This document shows positions 38,101 through 46,085 of a stretch of 64,000 nt of DNA, one piece after another. A model generated the notes under the pieces. That model was given only the letters and a program-made list of their open reading frames with translations, did not search any database and was not told the origin of the DNA. The stretch covers positions 23,042,975 to 23,106,974 of the forward strand of contig NC_134283.1 of assembly GCF_949628215.1 (NCBI RefSeq), given 5' to 3'. The first letter of the stretch is position 1. Every line of letters begins with the position of its first letter. Position numbers and translations under genes: made by a program. This DNA comes from Phalacrocorax aristotelis (lineage: Eukaryota; Chordata; Aves; Suliformes; Phalacrocoracidae).

Positions 38101-41100
38101 GTAGGGACAGCCCGTAGAGCCCAGGCTGCCCCAGCTTGGGGACTGTCTCCCCAGGACCAGCCAGACCATGGCCTGGCAGGATAAGGCCTCCGGGCATCAG
38201 CGAGGGCTAGTGAGTAGGAGACAAGGAGCGGCTACAGCTACTGCAGGATGGCCACACCACTGGGCTAAGGTACTGGCCAGCTCCAGTGAGTAGGAGACAA
38301 GGAGCAGCTACAGCTACTGCGGGATGGCCACACCACTGGGCTAAGGTACTGGCCAGCTCCAGTGAGTAGGAGACAAGGAGCGGCTACAGCTACTGAGGGA
38401 TGGCCACACCACTGGGCTAAGGTACTGGCCAGCTCCAGTCCTCACACTTACACGGCCCGGCTGCGGCCATCTCCCAAGCTCGGCCGAGGAGACATCGCCG
38501 CAGGAGCAGCTCTGAGACAGCTTCTTGAAGAGTGTCTCCCGAAAGATGTCCAGCAAGGACCAACCATGCTTGTCAGCCGCCCGCCCCGGGCTCTTGGGCA
38601 GAGAGAAGAGGAGCTGTGAGCGTGGGAGGAGCAGGTGCCGGTACTGGGGAGCTGTGGCTGGATGGCTGGAGAGGAGCTGCCCACCCCAATGCCTGAGCCA
38701 TGCCACCCTCTTGGATGTAGCCTGGGCACAACCCTGCGCGGACCCCTCCACGGGCCACCCCTCCTGAGCAGCCCTGCCCAGCGCCACACTTACATAGAAA
38801 GCCTGTTCCCGCAGGGACGGCGTGTCAGGTGGGCTCTGGTTGTAGGTGGAGAACCTCTTGTTCACTGTGGAGGCCTTGTTGACAGTGCTGGCTGCTGAGG
38901 GTTGATCGTCCTTGTCGAAGGGACTGGGGAGGAAAGCAGGGAGGTGAGGGGTTTGCGCTAGCTTGGAGGGGTGCCGACCCTACTCTGCAGCAAGCAGGAT
39001 ACCAGGACCCCATCCAGTCCAGCTCTGGTTTTCCATAATTGCAGCCCAGTTTTGGGATGGGAGAGATGCTGCCACGTGCTACCAACAATGCTGAGATACT
39101 TACTTCCAGGTCACCTCCAGGCTGAGTTTGAGGGTGCCCAAGTCATTGATATCCACAGCCACTACCTGGGGCAGAGCCGCAAAGAGGTCCTTGGTCTCAC
39201 AGGACACATTGCCCACCACAACATGGTTGGCCAGGCTCTTTAGCTCCGTCACCTGGAGAAGGAGAGGGAAGAGAGGATGAGATGAAGCCATGGCCTTCAT
39301 CTTATCCATGCTGTTTGCATCCATGCTGTGTGCCAAGACGCCACCACCACCAGATGGCCTCCTCCCATCCCAGGGAGGGTGAGATTTAGGTGAGGTCCAT
39401 GAGGGAAGCCCTGCCAGGATGCAGGGTGGTAGCTGGACCACACGGTCCCTGCTCCCTTATGCACTGTACCTTGATGGAGAGGAACTCGGTGACAAGGGGC
39501 AGGAAAACCATTTCCTCGCTGTCCCACACCTGCTTGCTGTTCACCTCGATGCGTCCCCGCAGCTTCCACCGCTGCCGTCCATACTTCATGAAGATCTGGA
39601 GATGCAGAGACGGTGTGGGGTAGATACAGCGCTGGGGTGGTGGGTGGTCCCCATGCATCCTCAGGCATGTCCAGGGACCCACGCCACCTGCTGCCCTGCA
39701 ACATGCCCTCCATGCCACCTATGCCCCTCAGGCACCCCAAGGACCACAGGGCAGGAGAAGAACAGATCCCAACCCACATGGTCCCACCAACCTCATACTG
39801 GTCACCAGCACAGAGCCGGGCAAAGCCTGCCAGTCCTGCAAGAGAAGGCAGAGGGGCGTCAGTAGGCAGCAGGCAGGCAGGCAGGAGGCCAGGAATGGAG
39901 CAGGATGCCGTTACCTTTCATCCGGATGTGGAATTCGCCCAGCTGGCTCTCCAGCTCATTCTCCAACAGACACATGTTCTGGGAACAGACGGACAGACAG
40001 CACCCATCAGCAGCCACCCATGGGACCCAGCACCCTGCCAGCCCACCCCAGCCAGTTGCCTCACCTCTGTGTACTCCTTGTAGCCCTTGCTGGCCTCGGC
40101 CAGGCTCTCACGTGCTTCCCGGCTGCCTGGTGAACCCGTGCTATAAGCCTTGACCATGTTGTGGGCTCCATCACGGAGCCGCCGCTGGATGCAATAAGCC
40201 TCATAGAGCTCATCTATCTGCAGGGACAGGCCCAAGCTGCAGTGAGGGCAGGGTGGGGGATAGCACAGCCATCCCAGCACTGCACTGAGGTTGCCCCAGG
40301 TGACCCCCGAGGTCCCGAGCTCTCACCTTACTAGCATGAAACTCCAGGCGACGCAGGAAGCGCTCAATTGACTTCACTTGCTGGAAAAGCAGAGGAGATG
40401 GCATAAGCAGCAGCCCAACCCCTCCACAGAGGAGCTGCAGGTCAGGATGTGCCCTGCTGCATGCTCATGCTGCATCTAGGACGGGTCCTGGTCACCAGGC
40501 CTGCCTGGGAGGTGCAGGGTGGCAGCGAGCGGAGCAGAGGCTGCGCTTGCACCCACATGCTGCAGCATCCTCCATCCTCCCCTGCTCCAGAGGGTTCCCC
40601 CAGGAGACAAACCAGGCTCCATGGTGCTCTTCTCCCAGCCTCAGGGCTAATTCAGGCTCAGCAATCACCAACAGCAGCTTTTGTTAGCAAGAAGTGGGTT
40701 ACAAGCCCCTGCCTGTCTCTGCTTCATCCCCTGCCCAGACCCACCCTGCCCGCAGAGCCCTGATCCCACTCTGCAGGGACTCTGCCATGCAAGAGACAGG
40801 GGGCAGGCAGCAGGGCAGTGCAAGCAGAGAGGGGCTGGCAGTAGCACACCCCAGGCACTAGAAAGGGGGAGACAAGGGGGACAGGGTACTGATCCCGCTT
40901 ACCTTATCCAGATCGTAGAGAAAGCCCTGGAGGAGAGAGGAGAGAGATAAGATGCAGCACAAAGCCAGCTCTGCCTACCCAAGAAGACCCAGCACATTGC
41001 ACCCACCACCCATAGCACTTTGGCGGGGACATGCAGCACCCAGCCAGGGCTGGAGAGTGCATGACAGTAGGACAGGAGCCCTGTGCAGCCTAACACCAGA

Positions 41101-44100
41101 GCCTGGGGTAGCCACCAATGTCCCCATAGAAGCAAGCTCTGACCTGGGACACAGATGGACCATGAGCTGCCCCAGCTGTGCCCACAACCCCAGCCGCGTG
41201 CCCAAATCACCACTTCCCATAAGGCTCTTCCCAAACAACACTCACCAGACGTGAATTCCTCTTGGACTCGCGGATCTGGGTGCTGAGCTTCTCCAGTTCC
41301 AGCTGGTGCACCTCCAGATAGGCTCTGGGAGCAACCACACCATGGGGGTCACGCTGGGATGCTGTGTCCAGGGTTCCTGCCACCCACAGACCACACCAAC
41401 CCAGCACATCTGGCCCCGCATCCCCACTCCCTGCTCCAGCACCCAGGTGAGGGAGCCCACTTGTGCCTCTACATGGGATGTGGTGGGATGCAGGACCCCC
41501 AGACACTGTGCCTAGGAGACTTGGCATGTCCCTGCCTGGTGAGAACAGATAGCTGCCAACCCCAACCCATGGCAAGCTGTCCCCATGCCCCTCAGGGGCT
41601 CCCTGCCTCCAATCACCTGGCCACGGGCAGCCCCAGCACTTACGTCAGGCCTTTCTTGAGAGCTTCGTACACCTCGTCCAGGCGGTTGGGCTGAGGCACC
41701 TTGGGTGGTGGGGATTTGTGGGACATTGAGAACATCCTACTGACCCTGGAGCCAGTCTTGCGGGAGACGGTGGGGGTGAAGGGCGAGAGGTTCCTGGGGA
41801 GAGAGGCAGGCAAACTCGGGGCAGCAGGGGTCAGCACAGAGCACCGGGGTCAGCCTGGGTGATCCAGCCTGCCAGGCACCCTGTCTCAAGACAAGAAGGA
41901 GCTCCAGGATGGAGGCCTCGTCCACCCAGACCTGCCTGCCTCTCCCAGGGCTCCCCAACAGCCAGTCTAACCAGCCAGTGGGGCCGGGTGAGATGGGGCT
42001 GTGAGGCTGGGCAGTGCTGCCTGCACCACATGCCTGCAGCCCCCCCTACTGCATTTGGCTTCCCCAAAACCATGGGAAGGAGAAACCCATAAAGCTGGTG
42101 GTAGAGAGCAGGGAATGAACCCTGTCCCAGCAGCGATGGGGTAGCCTCTGCAGAGGTGTAGGGGTCCCAGGCACTGGTTGGAGGGAGCAAAGGCAAAAGG
42201 GGCTGGCTCCAGCCAGAGCCAAGCTGTGCTCCTGGAGTGCCTGTGGGCACATCTCCAGCCCTGGCCACCCTCCAAAGGGGCCACACTCTGCTCCATCACC
42301 AGCACCCAGGTTGCCAGGGGCACGGAGATGCTCCCTGTGGTATGAGCGCTGTGGCAGGGTGACACATACCACCACTGGCTTTCTGCCCTACTACCATGTG
42401 CTCCCAGGGACAGGCAGGGATCAAGGCAGGTGGCAGCATGGGAGCACCCTAGGGACAAGCAGGTCTGTCACCCCATCACACAGTGCAGCGACATGGGGCA
42501 AGGACATCCTCACTGATGCCATGCCTCTCCAGATGTCACCAAACCCACTGTATGGAGCTGCCATCTGCCTGTTGCCTCCACCTGCCCCCCCACCACCACC
42601 TTGGGGACCTCCCTTGGCTGACCCGAAAGGATGCCAAGCCAGTGCCCAGGACCCAACACCACCCTTCCTGCCTTGTGCAACGGAGTCGCTCCCCAGCCCA
42701 GTGAGCAACGCCCCACTCAGACTGGCTCTTCCCTTCCTCCTTCCAACACATTGTCATGCCACCAGTGCCCAGAAGATACTCTGGGCTCCTTGGTTCCCAG
42801 TCCTGGGCTGGACTTCCCATCCTGTGCTGCTCTTTGCAGCAGTGGCCAAAAGACTTCCCTGAATCACTGGTGGGGAGAAATTAATGTCCTGGCCTCCTCC
42901 CAAGCCAGAGGAACGGGTAAGCACTTGATTTTTACCATCCCTCCTCATTCCTGTCCTCCAGGGCTCCTGAAGCCATCTCCCACAAGCATCTCCCCACCAG
43001 CCACTTGGCTGCGGACATCCAAAAGTCCTCCCTCTTCCCTGCCCCCTCTGGCACCCCCAGATCCAGTGACGTGCTGGTGGCCTGGAAAGTGTAATTTGGC
43101 CCAGGGGCTGGACAAGAGCCGAGCAGGGCTGAAGGTCTGCTCCCAGGCATGGGGAGGCTCTACCTGCGCTTGTGCCTACCCAGTGAAGGTGCCCATAGCC
43201 TGGCAAGGCAGCTTGGCACTGCTTTCCCCAGTGGGGACAGATGTCTCTCCCCTGGCACCAGTGGGTGCACTGGTAAAAGGAGCCTGGCTAGGTACTAGGA
43301 AAAGAGATAAAGAGCATTAAAATGCTCTAGTCCTGCAGCCCAAACCCATGGCATGCCCATGGCCTGAGAACCACCTGCGAGAGGGTAGCCAGGAGCTAAG
43401 GATGGTGCAGAGGAGGGTGGCAGGGATGAGCAGTGCCTAGGGGCCAGAGAGGATGAGTAGGGAACGGCTGCTCCTTGCAACACAGCTGATGAGCAGCCAA
43501 TAAAACCTTTCAGCAACAGGTTTGAAGTGACCTGGAAGGAAACCCTGATTCACACCAGCACTCAAACCCCAAAACTGGCTGCCGCAGGATGTCAAGGCTG
43601 TCGAGACACAATGCTTCAAAGCCATCCCAGCTCCTTCACCATACCCATTAAACATGATGAGATGGTCATCATTCTCACATTCCCACATAAGGGAAGCTCT
43701 TAAGCGCTGGCTGAAGAACAAGTGTGAGCTCCACCTGACCCCTCCATGCTCTGGTGGCAGCAGCCACCAGGCTGCAGGGTCCTCACCCAGCCTGGGACAT
43801 GGCACAGTGGAAGGTTGGGGTGATGGGCTCTGTCTCCCATCTGGCCTTGATGCTCCCTGCAGCCCCCTGTGCAACATCCCCTGGGTACCACAAAGGTCCC
43901 TGCAGGAGATGCCTCAGGATGCACAGCAGGTCCCACCACCATAACCAGGACTGTCCCCATCACCATCCCCGTCCCCCATCACAGGCAGCAAAAGCACCCA
44001 TCTCCTACCTGAAGGGCCGGTCAGCCGTTGAGTTGACTCCAGCAAAGGACTGGCTCCTATTGATCTTGGTGACGAGGACTCGGCGTTGTGGGCGCACAGA

Positions 44101-44109
44101 CAGTGACAT
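32097..44109 (-). CDS. RIPOR1: RIPOR1 complete coding region (Rho family-interacting cell polarization regulator 1, FAM65A)
   Basis: RIPOR1 is a cytoplasmic effector of active RhoA that links Rho to CCM3 and MST-family kinases and drives Golgi reorientation in migrating cells (literature). Twenty-one constitutive exons join in phase to 3,126 nt, giving 1,041 residues plus stop. Including the 38,452-38,613 cassette gives 1,095. The protein opens [10 protein letters not shown] with NRSQSFAG. A coiled-coil, Rho-binding PL48/HR1-like region spans about residues 84-190 ([32 protein letters not shown]). A beta-rich conserved segment covers about 200-315. The serine-rich, disordered centre is about 359-629, and the C-terminal HEAT/ARM-like helices about 830-1,041 end SMASTAF. 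Human RIPOR1 is about 1,220 residues; most of the difference is loss of its threonine/proline-rich repeats in the central exon. The frame is open upstream of the ATG in exon 2, so a longer N-terminus is possible. All introns begin GT and end AG. Confidence 0.95.
33241..33331 (-). CDS. RIPOR1: RIPOR1 coding exon, residues 980-1009
   Basis: It reads [20 protein letters not shown] then [10 protein letters not shown], an ARM/HEAT-like helix pair. It is bounded by CAG and a GTGAGT donor after TGTG (phase 1). Confidence 0.95.
33642..33725 (-). CDS. RIPOR1: RIPOR1 coding exon, residues 952-979
   Basis: Eighty-four nt, phase 0 at both ends, reading [20 protein letters not shown] then CAALGCLK. This is a conserved HEAT-like repeat; CLEAR CAG and GTGAGA boundaries. 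Confidence 0.95.
33835..34031 (-). CDS. RIPOR1: RIPOR1 coding exon, residues 886-951
   Basis: It begins by completing an alanine codon and then reads [20 protein letters not shown]. It includes [14 protein letters not shown] and [15 protein letters not shown]. The donor is GTATGT. It forms part of the C-terminal helical repeat domain. Confidence 0.95.
34401..34559 (-). CDS. RIPOR1: RIPOR1 coding exon, residues 832-885
   Basis: It reads [20 protein letters not shown], then [19 protein letters not shown] and [10 protein letters not shown]. The acceptor CAG|TC completes a valine codon; the donor is GTGGGT (phase 1). Confidence 0.94.
34709..34870 (-). CDS. RIPOR1: RIPOR1 coding exon, residues 779-832
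   Basis: It reads [20 protein letters not shown], then the conserved [14 protein letters not shown] and [16 protein letters not shown] acceptor and GTGAGC donor; both phases match the neighbours. Confidence 0.94.
35040..35175 (-). CDS. RIPOR1: RIPOR1 coding exon, residues 734-778
   Basis: It reads [20 protein letters not shown] then [15 protein letters not shown], nearly identical to the mammalian block. It ends in phase 1 at GAAG|GTAAAG. Confidence 0.94.
35334..35505 (-). CDS. RIPOR1: RIPOR1 coding exon, residues 676-733
   Basis: The first half is an ungrouped, charged and serine-rich stretch ([20 protein letters not shown]). The second half is the conserved [20 protein letters not shown]. 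Acceptor TTGCAG; donor GTGAGG, phase 0. Confidence 0.93.
35883..36022 (-). CDS. RIPOR1: RIPOR1 coding exon, residues 630-675
   Basis: It reads [20 protein letters not shown] then [17 protein letters not shown] and ends EEEPFQDE. The [20 protein letters not shown] core is a RIPOR-family signature. The donor GAGAG|GTGCAC is weak after GT, yet the phase agrees with the next exon. Confidence 0.93.
36092..36604. repeat. 40-bp minisatellite (VNTR), about 13 units, in a RIPOR1 intron
   Basis: Tandem copies of a 40-bp unit (GGCACTGCCACAAGGGATGG then CCCCATCCCCATTGTCCCCA) fill nearly the whole upstream end of the intron. The central six or so copies are nearly identical; copies at both ends are more diverged, one (near 36,172) being truncated. 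On the RIPOR1 sense strand the unit is G-rich. The array ends 12 bp from the splice donor of the large central exon. Because it is stop-free in most frames, it generates spurious open frames on both strands. Confidence 0.95.
36616..37428 (-). CDS. RIPOR1: RIPOR1 large central exon, residues 359-629
   Basis: 813 nt (271 codons), phase 0 at both ends. It starts [20 protein letters not shown] with the conserved [16 protein letters not shown], later [20 protein letters not shown], and ends [20 protein letters not shown] then [11 protein letters not shown]. The middle is serine/proline/alanine-rich, poorly conserved and probably disordered. The mammalian exon is longer because of threonine-rich tandem repeats that are absent here. 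Acceptor CTCAG; donor GTGAGT. Confidence 0.95.
37855..38035. repeat. Degenerate short tandem repeat in a RIPOR1 intron
   Basis: Imperfect repeats of a roughly 10-15-bp CACGCCAGCACTGT-like unit (GTCATGCCAGTG, CATGCCAGCACTGTCACGCC and so on) extend over about 180 bp. The period is irregular, so the copy number is not given. Confidence 0.6.
38210..38437. repeat. 76-bp tandem triplication in a RIPOR1 intron
   Basis: Three consecutive 76-bp copies begin at 38,210, 38,286 and 38,362, each starting GTGAGTAGGAGACAAGGAGC and ending GTACTGGCCAGCTCCA. They differ at only a few bases, so the duplications are recent. The array ends 14 bp from the donor of the cassette exon. Confidence 0.95.
38452..38613 (-). 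CDS. RIPOR1: RIPOR1 putative cassette exon, 54 codons
   Basis: A 162-nt open segment has a CTCACAG acceptor and a strong GTAAGTG donor, phase 0 at both ends, so it can be included or skipped without changing frame. It would insert, after REQAFY (residue 358), a stretch beginning [20 protein letters not shown] and containing [19 protein letters not shown]. It is not in the human isoform I remember. Coding-like composition and good splice sites support it; expression is unproven. An alternative acceptor (CCCAAG) would make it slightly shorter. Confidence 0.6.
38794..38923 (-). CDS. RIPOR1: RIPOR1 coding exon, residues 315-358
   Basis: It completes an asparagine codon, then reads [20 protein letters not shown] and [20 protein letters not shown], ending AFY. 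This is one of the best conserved blocks of the family. The donor TAT|GTAAGTG is near consensus. Confidence 0.95.
39104..39252 (-). CDS. RIPOR1: RIPOR1 coding exon, residues 266-314
   Basis: It reads [20 protein letters not shown], then [20 protein letters not shown] and LKLSLEVTW. It looks like a beta-sandwich (C2-like) strand pattern. Acceptor CTCCAG; donor GTAAGTA, phase 2. Confidence 0.95.
39347..39360 (+). promoter_or_regulatory. Candidate CTCF-binding motif in a RIPOR1 intron
   Basis: CCACCAGATGGCCT matches the CTCF core at 12 of 14 positions, failing only the last two. Lower confidence than the 3,210 and 60,371 sites because the CCACCAC context is low-complexity. Confidence 0.35.
39470..39595 (-). 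CDS. RIPOR1: RIPOR1 coding exon, residues 224-265
   Basis: It reads [20 protein letters not shown] then [34 protein letters not shown] and KQVWDSEE are family signatures. Phase 0; the donor is GTACAG. Confidence 0.95.
39792..39835 (-). CDS. RIPOR1: RIPOR1 small coding exon, residues 209-223
   Basis: Forty-four nt: it completes Gly then reads [14 protein letters not shown]. The acceptor is TTGCAG. The donor GAG|GTTGGT departs from consensus after GT but joins exactly in phase. Confidence 0.92.
39915..39978 (-). CDS. RIPOR1: RIPOR1 coding exon, residues 188-208
   Basis: Sixty-four nt reading [20 protein letters not shown] plus K, with a CCCAG acceptor and GTAACG donor (phase 1). It closes the coiled-coil region. 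Confidence 0.94.
40065..40217 (-). CDS. RIPOR1: RIPOR1 coding exon, residues 137-187
   Basis: It reads [20 protein letters not shown], then [20 protein letters not shown] and [11 protein letters not shown], almost identical to mammals. Phase 0; the donor is GTGAGG. It is part of the Rho-binding helical region. Confidence 0.95.
40327..40380 (-). CDS. RIPOR1: RIPOR1 coding exon, residues 119-136
   Basis: Fifty-four nt, phase 0 at both ends, reading [18 protein letters not shown], the core of the conserved N-terminal coiled coil. Confidence 0.95.
40903..40926 (-). CDS. RIPOR1: RIPOR1 24-nt microexon, residues 111-118
   Basis: Eight codons, GFLYDLDK, between a CTCCAG acceptor and a GTAAGC donor, phase 0. 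The same eight residues sit at this place in human RIPOR1, so the exon is real despite its size. Gene finders often miss it. Confidence 0.93.
41246..41324 (-). CDS. RIPOR1: RIPOR1 coding exon, residues 84-110
   Basis: It completes Thr then reads [20 protein letters not shown] and KRNSRL, a coiled-coil segment. Acceptor CCCAG; donor GTGAGT, phase 0. Confidence 0.95.
41644..41793 (-). CDS. RIPOR1: RIPOR1 coding exon, residues 34-83
   Basis: It reads [20 protein letters not shown], then [20 protein letters not shown] and VYEALKKGL. The VSRMFS and KVPQP blocks match mammals. The human version of the preceding stretch is longer and proline-rich. Acceptor CCCCAG; donor GTAAGTG. Confidence 0.94.
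43370..43640 (+). mobile_element. Possible ancient CR1-like remnant
   Basis: GTGCAGAGGAGGGTGGCAGG and AACTGGCTGCCGCAGGATGT recall CR1 3'-region phrases in plus orientation, spaced roughly as expected. Divergence is heavy and there is no coding remnant. Confidence 0.3.
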
Positions 44110-44135
44110 CGTTGAGTGTGACCTGGAGGGCCTCC
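44009..44135 (-). CDS. RIPOR1: RIPOR1 first recognised coding exon (ATG at 44,109)
   Basis: ATG 44,109-44,107 has A at -3. It starts [20 protein letters not shown] then [13 protein letters not shown]. The [10 protein letters not shown] and NRSQSFAG blocks match the mammalian start. The best acceptor (CCCCCCAG) lies 26 nt upstream of the ATG at 44,135/44,136; a second AG at 44,123 is possible. The frame stays open upstream of the ATG, so an extended N-terminus from an upstream exon is possible. Donor TTCAG|GTAGGA, phase 2. Confidence 0.92.
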
Positions 44136-45974
44136 CTGGGGGGCATGAGACAGCAGGGTCACCAGAAACAGGGTGGAGAAACACAGGCAGGCAGGGCTGC
44201 CATGGAGACCAGGATGGGAACAGCATCCACAGACCAGGGAGGCTAAAGTACACACGGGCTGGGAGCTTTCCCTCCCTCTCAGCCCAGGGACACTCCTGGT
44301 GGCACCGGGGATTCAGGTCCCATGCTGCCCCCAGCAATGGTGCTGGTGCTCTGCCTTGGAAGAAGAAGGGCTCTGGACACCATGAGCACTCAGCAGGGAC
44401 AGGTGGACAGATGTGTCCCAGCTTCACCCCACGGAAGCCACAGGATGGAGCTGATGCCCAATGCCCACCGTGGCCTTTCCCAGACATGACCATGGCAAAC
44501 TCTCTGCTGTGCTCCAGCCTTGCTGCCTCCTCCTGAACCCCACTTGTCCCATGTCCCGCTGTCACTTGTGCCACCCTGCTGCAGAGGCAGGAAGGGTGTG
44601 GGGCCAGACTCGGCCGCCCAGCCCTTTGCTGTTTCCATGCTCACTTCCGCTCACTCCAGCAACCAGGAGGGAAACCCAAAGGCAACAAAGCACTTTGGAA
44701 AGTCCCTGCCTTTGCCAGGAGATTTCTGTCGGGGAAGGAAAGGCCAAGTCATTCCCTGCTGGACACTGGTAAGTCCATGTAGGTAGCATGTGTCCAGCCC
44801 CACAGCTGCCGCAGCCCTGCCCTCTGCTCCTGGCAGTGCCAGAGGTGGTGCCAGGAGCTCCAAAACTGCTGCCTGTCCCCACAGTGGCTGGTGCAGTTGA
44901 TGCCAGCTAGGATGGAACAGATTTCTGAGCCTTGGGTCCCAGACTCAGCTGTCACTCCATGTCACAGGGAGCATTGCTGAAGCCCTGGCCAGGGCTTGGC
45001 AAAGGCAGCCCAAAGCACAAGGCAAGAGCAGGGGAGGCTGGGGGTCCTCCTGCCCCTGCCACCCCCAGCAGTGCCAGCTGGGCACATGGAGGACCCCAGA
45101 CCACAGGGGAGCCGCAGAAGCAGGGCAAAGGCTGCTGGATGCCACACTTCATCCCAGGCACTGCTGATGCCAGCTCGGTCCATCTGTCCCCGCCAGCTCC
45201 CAGAGCTGAGCTGCAGACTGGGGAGCCAGGAGCTGCCAGTGGTGAGCCCACACAGTTCCCACCAGTCGCATACCCTGCCAGGGAAGGCCAGGCAGGGCCA
45301 TAGGGATGCACAGTTCCCCCAACTGGCAGATGAGGCCAGAGCCACCTCCCTACACCTTAAGGTGCTTACTTAAGGTGCCTTTCCCACTGTGCTGCAGCCA
45401 TGCCATCACCTCCCTGCACACCAGGCTGGGGCCAGGCATTTGCAGCGCCTGGGATGAGCTGGGGCCATTTGGAGTCAAAGGCAGCCACTGCTGATAACCT
45501 CTGTCCCAGTGGAGCTGGGATGCAGCAGGTCCACCCGGATCCCCCTTGGCACTCAGGTCCCAGCCCAGGACCACAGAGCTGTTCTATGGGTCCCACCACC
45601 TCACCATTATCGTTGCTAGCCCCTTCAGTTTCCAGGACAACGCTGTCCCAATTAAGCTCATTAGGAGGAGCTATAATCCCTGGCAGTCTGGCTGACATGC
45701 AGGGCCTGGGCTCTTTAATCTGCTCCCCACTGAGCGAGGAAGGCCCATGGCACTGGTGCTTTCTGCCCCAGCTGGGCGTTCCAGCAGCTCATCTATAGGG
45801 AAAGTGGGACCACCCCTACGATGGGGCTCTCCATGCATGAGGCAGGTCACAGCTCCTACAGGGTGAGCACAGCCCTACCAGCCCACCCTTCTCTACCCCA
45901 CGCTGCCGTCTGGGGGCATGGCAGGGCTCTAAGCAGAGTCGCTGAGGCAGAAGCCACACTGGGAAGGGCATCAC

Positions 45975-46085
45975 AGGGGAGAAGGATGTTGAGGGTGTCC
46001 CAGGGGCAGAAAGATGCTGGGGGTGTCCCAGGGGAAGAAGAATGCTGGGGTGTTGCAGGGGAGGAAGGATGGTGGGGGTGCCGTG
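45975..46085. repeat. Short minisatellite, about four units of roughly 30 bp
   Basis: Repeated GGATGCTGGGGGTGTCCCAGG-like units (GGTGTCCCAGGGGCAGAAAG, GGTGTCCCAGGGGAAGAAG, GGTGTTGCAGGGGAGGAAGG) with spacing of about 30-33 bp. Confidence 0.7.
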
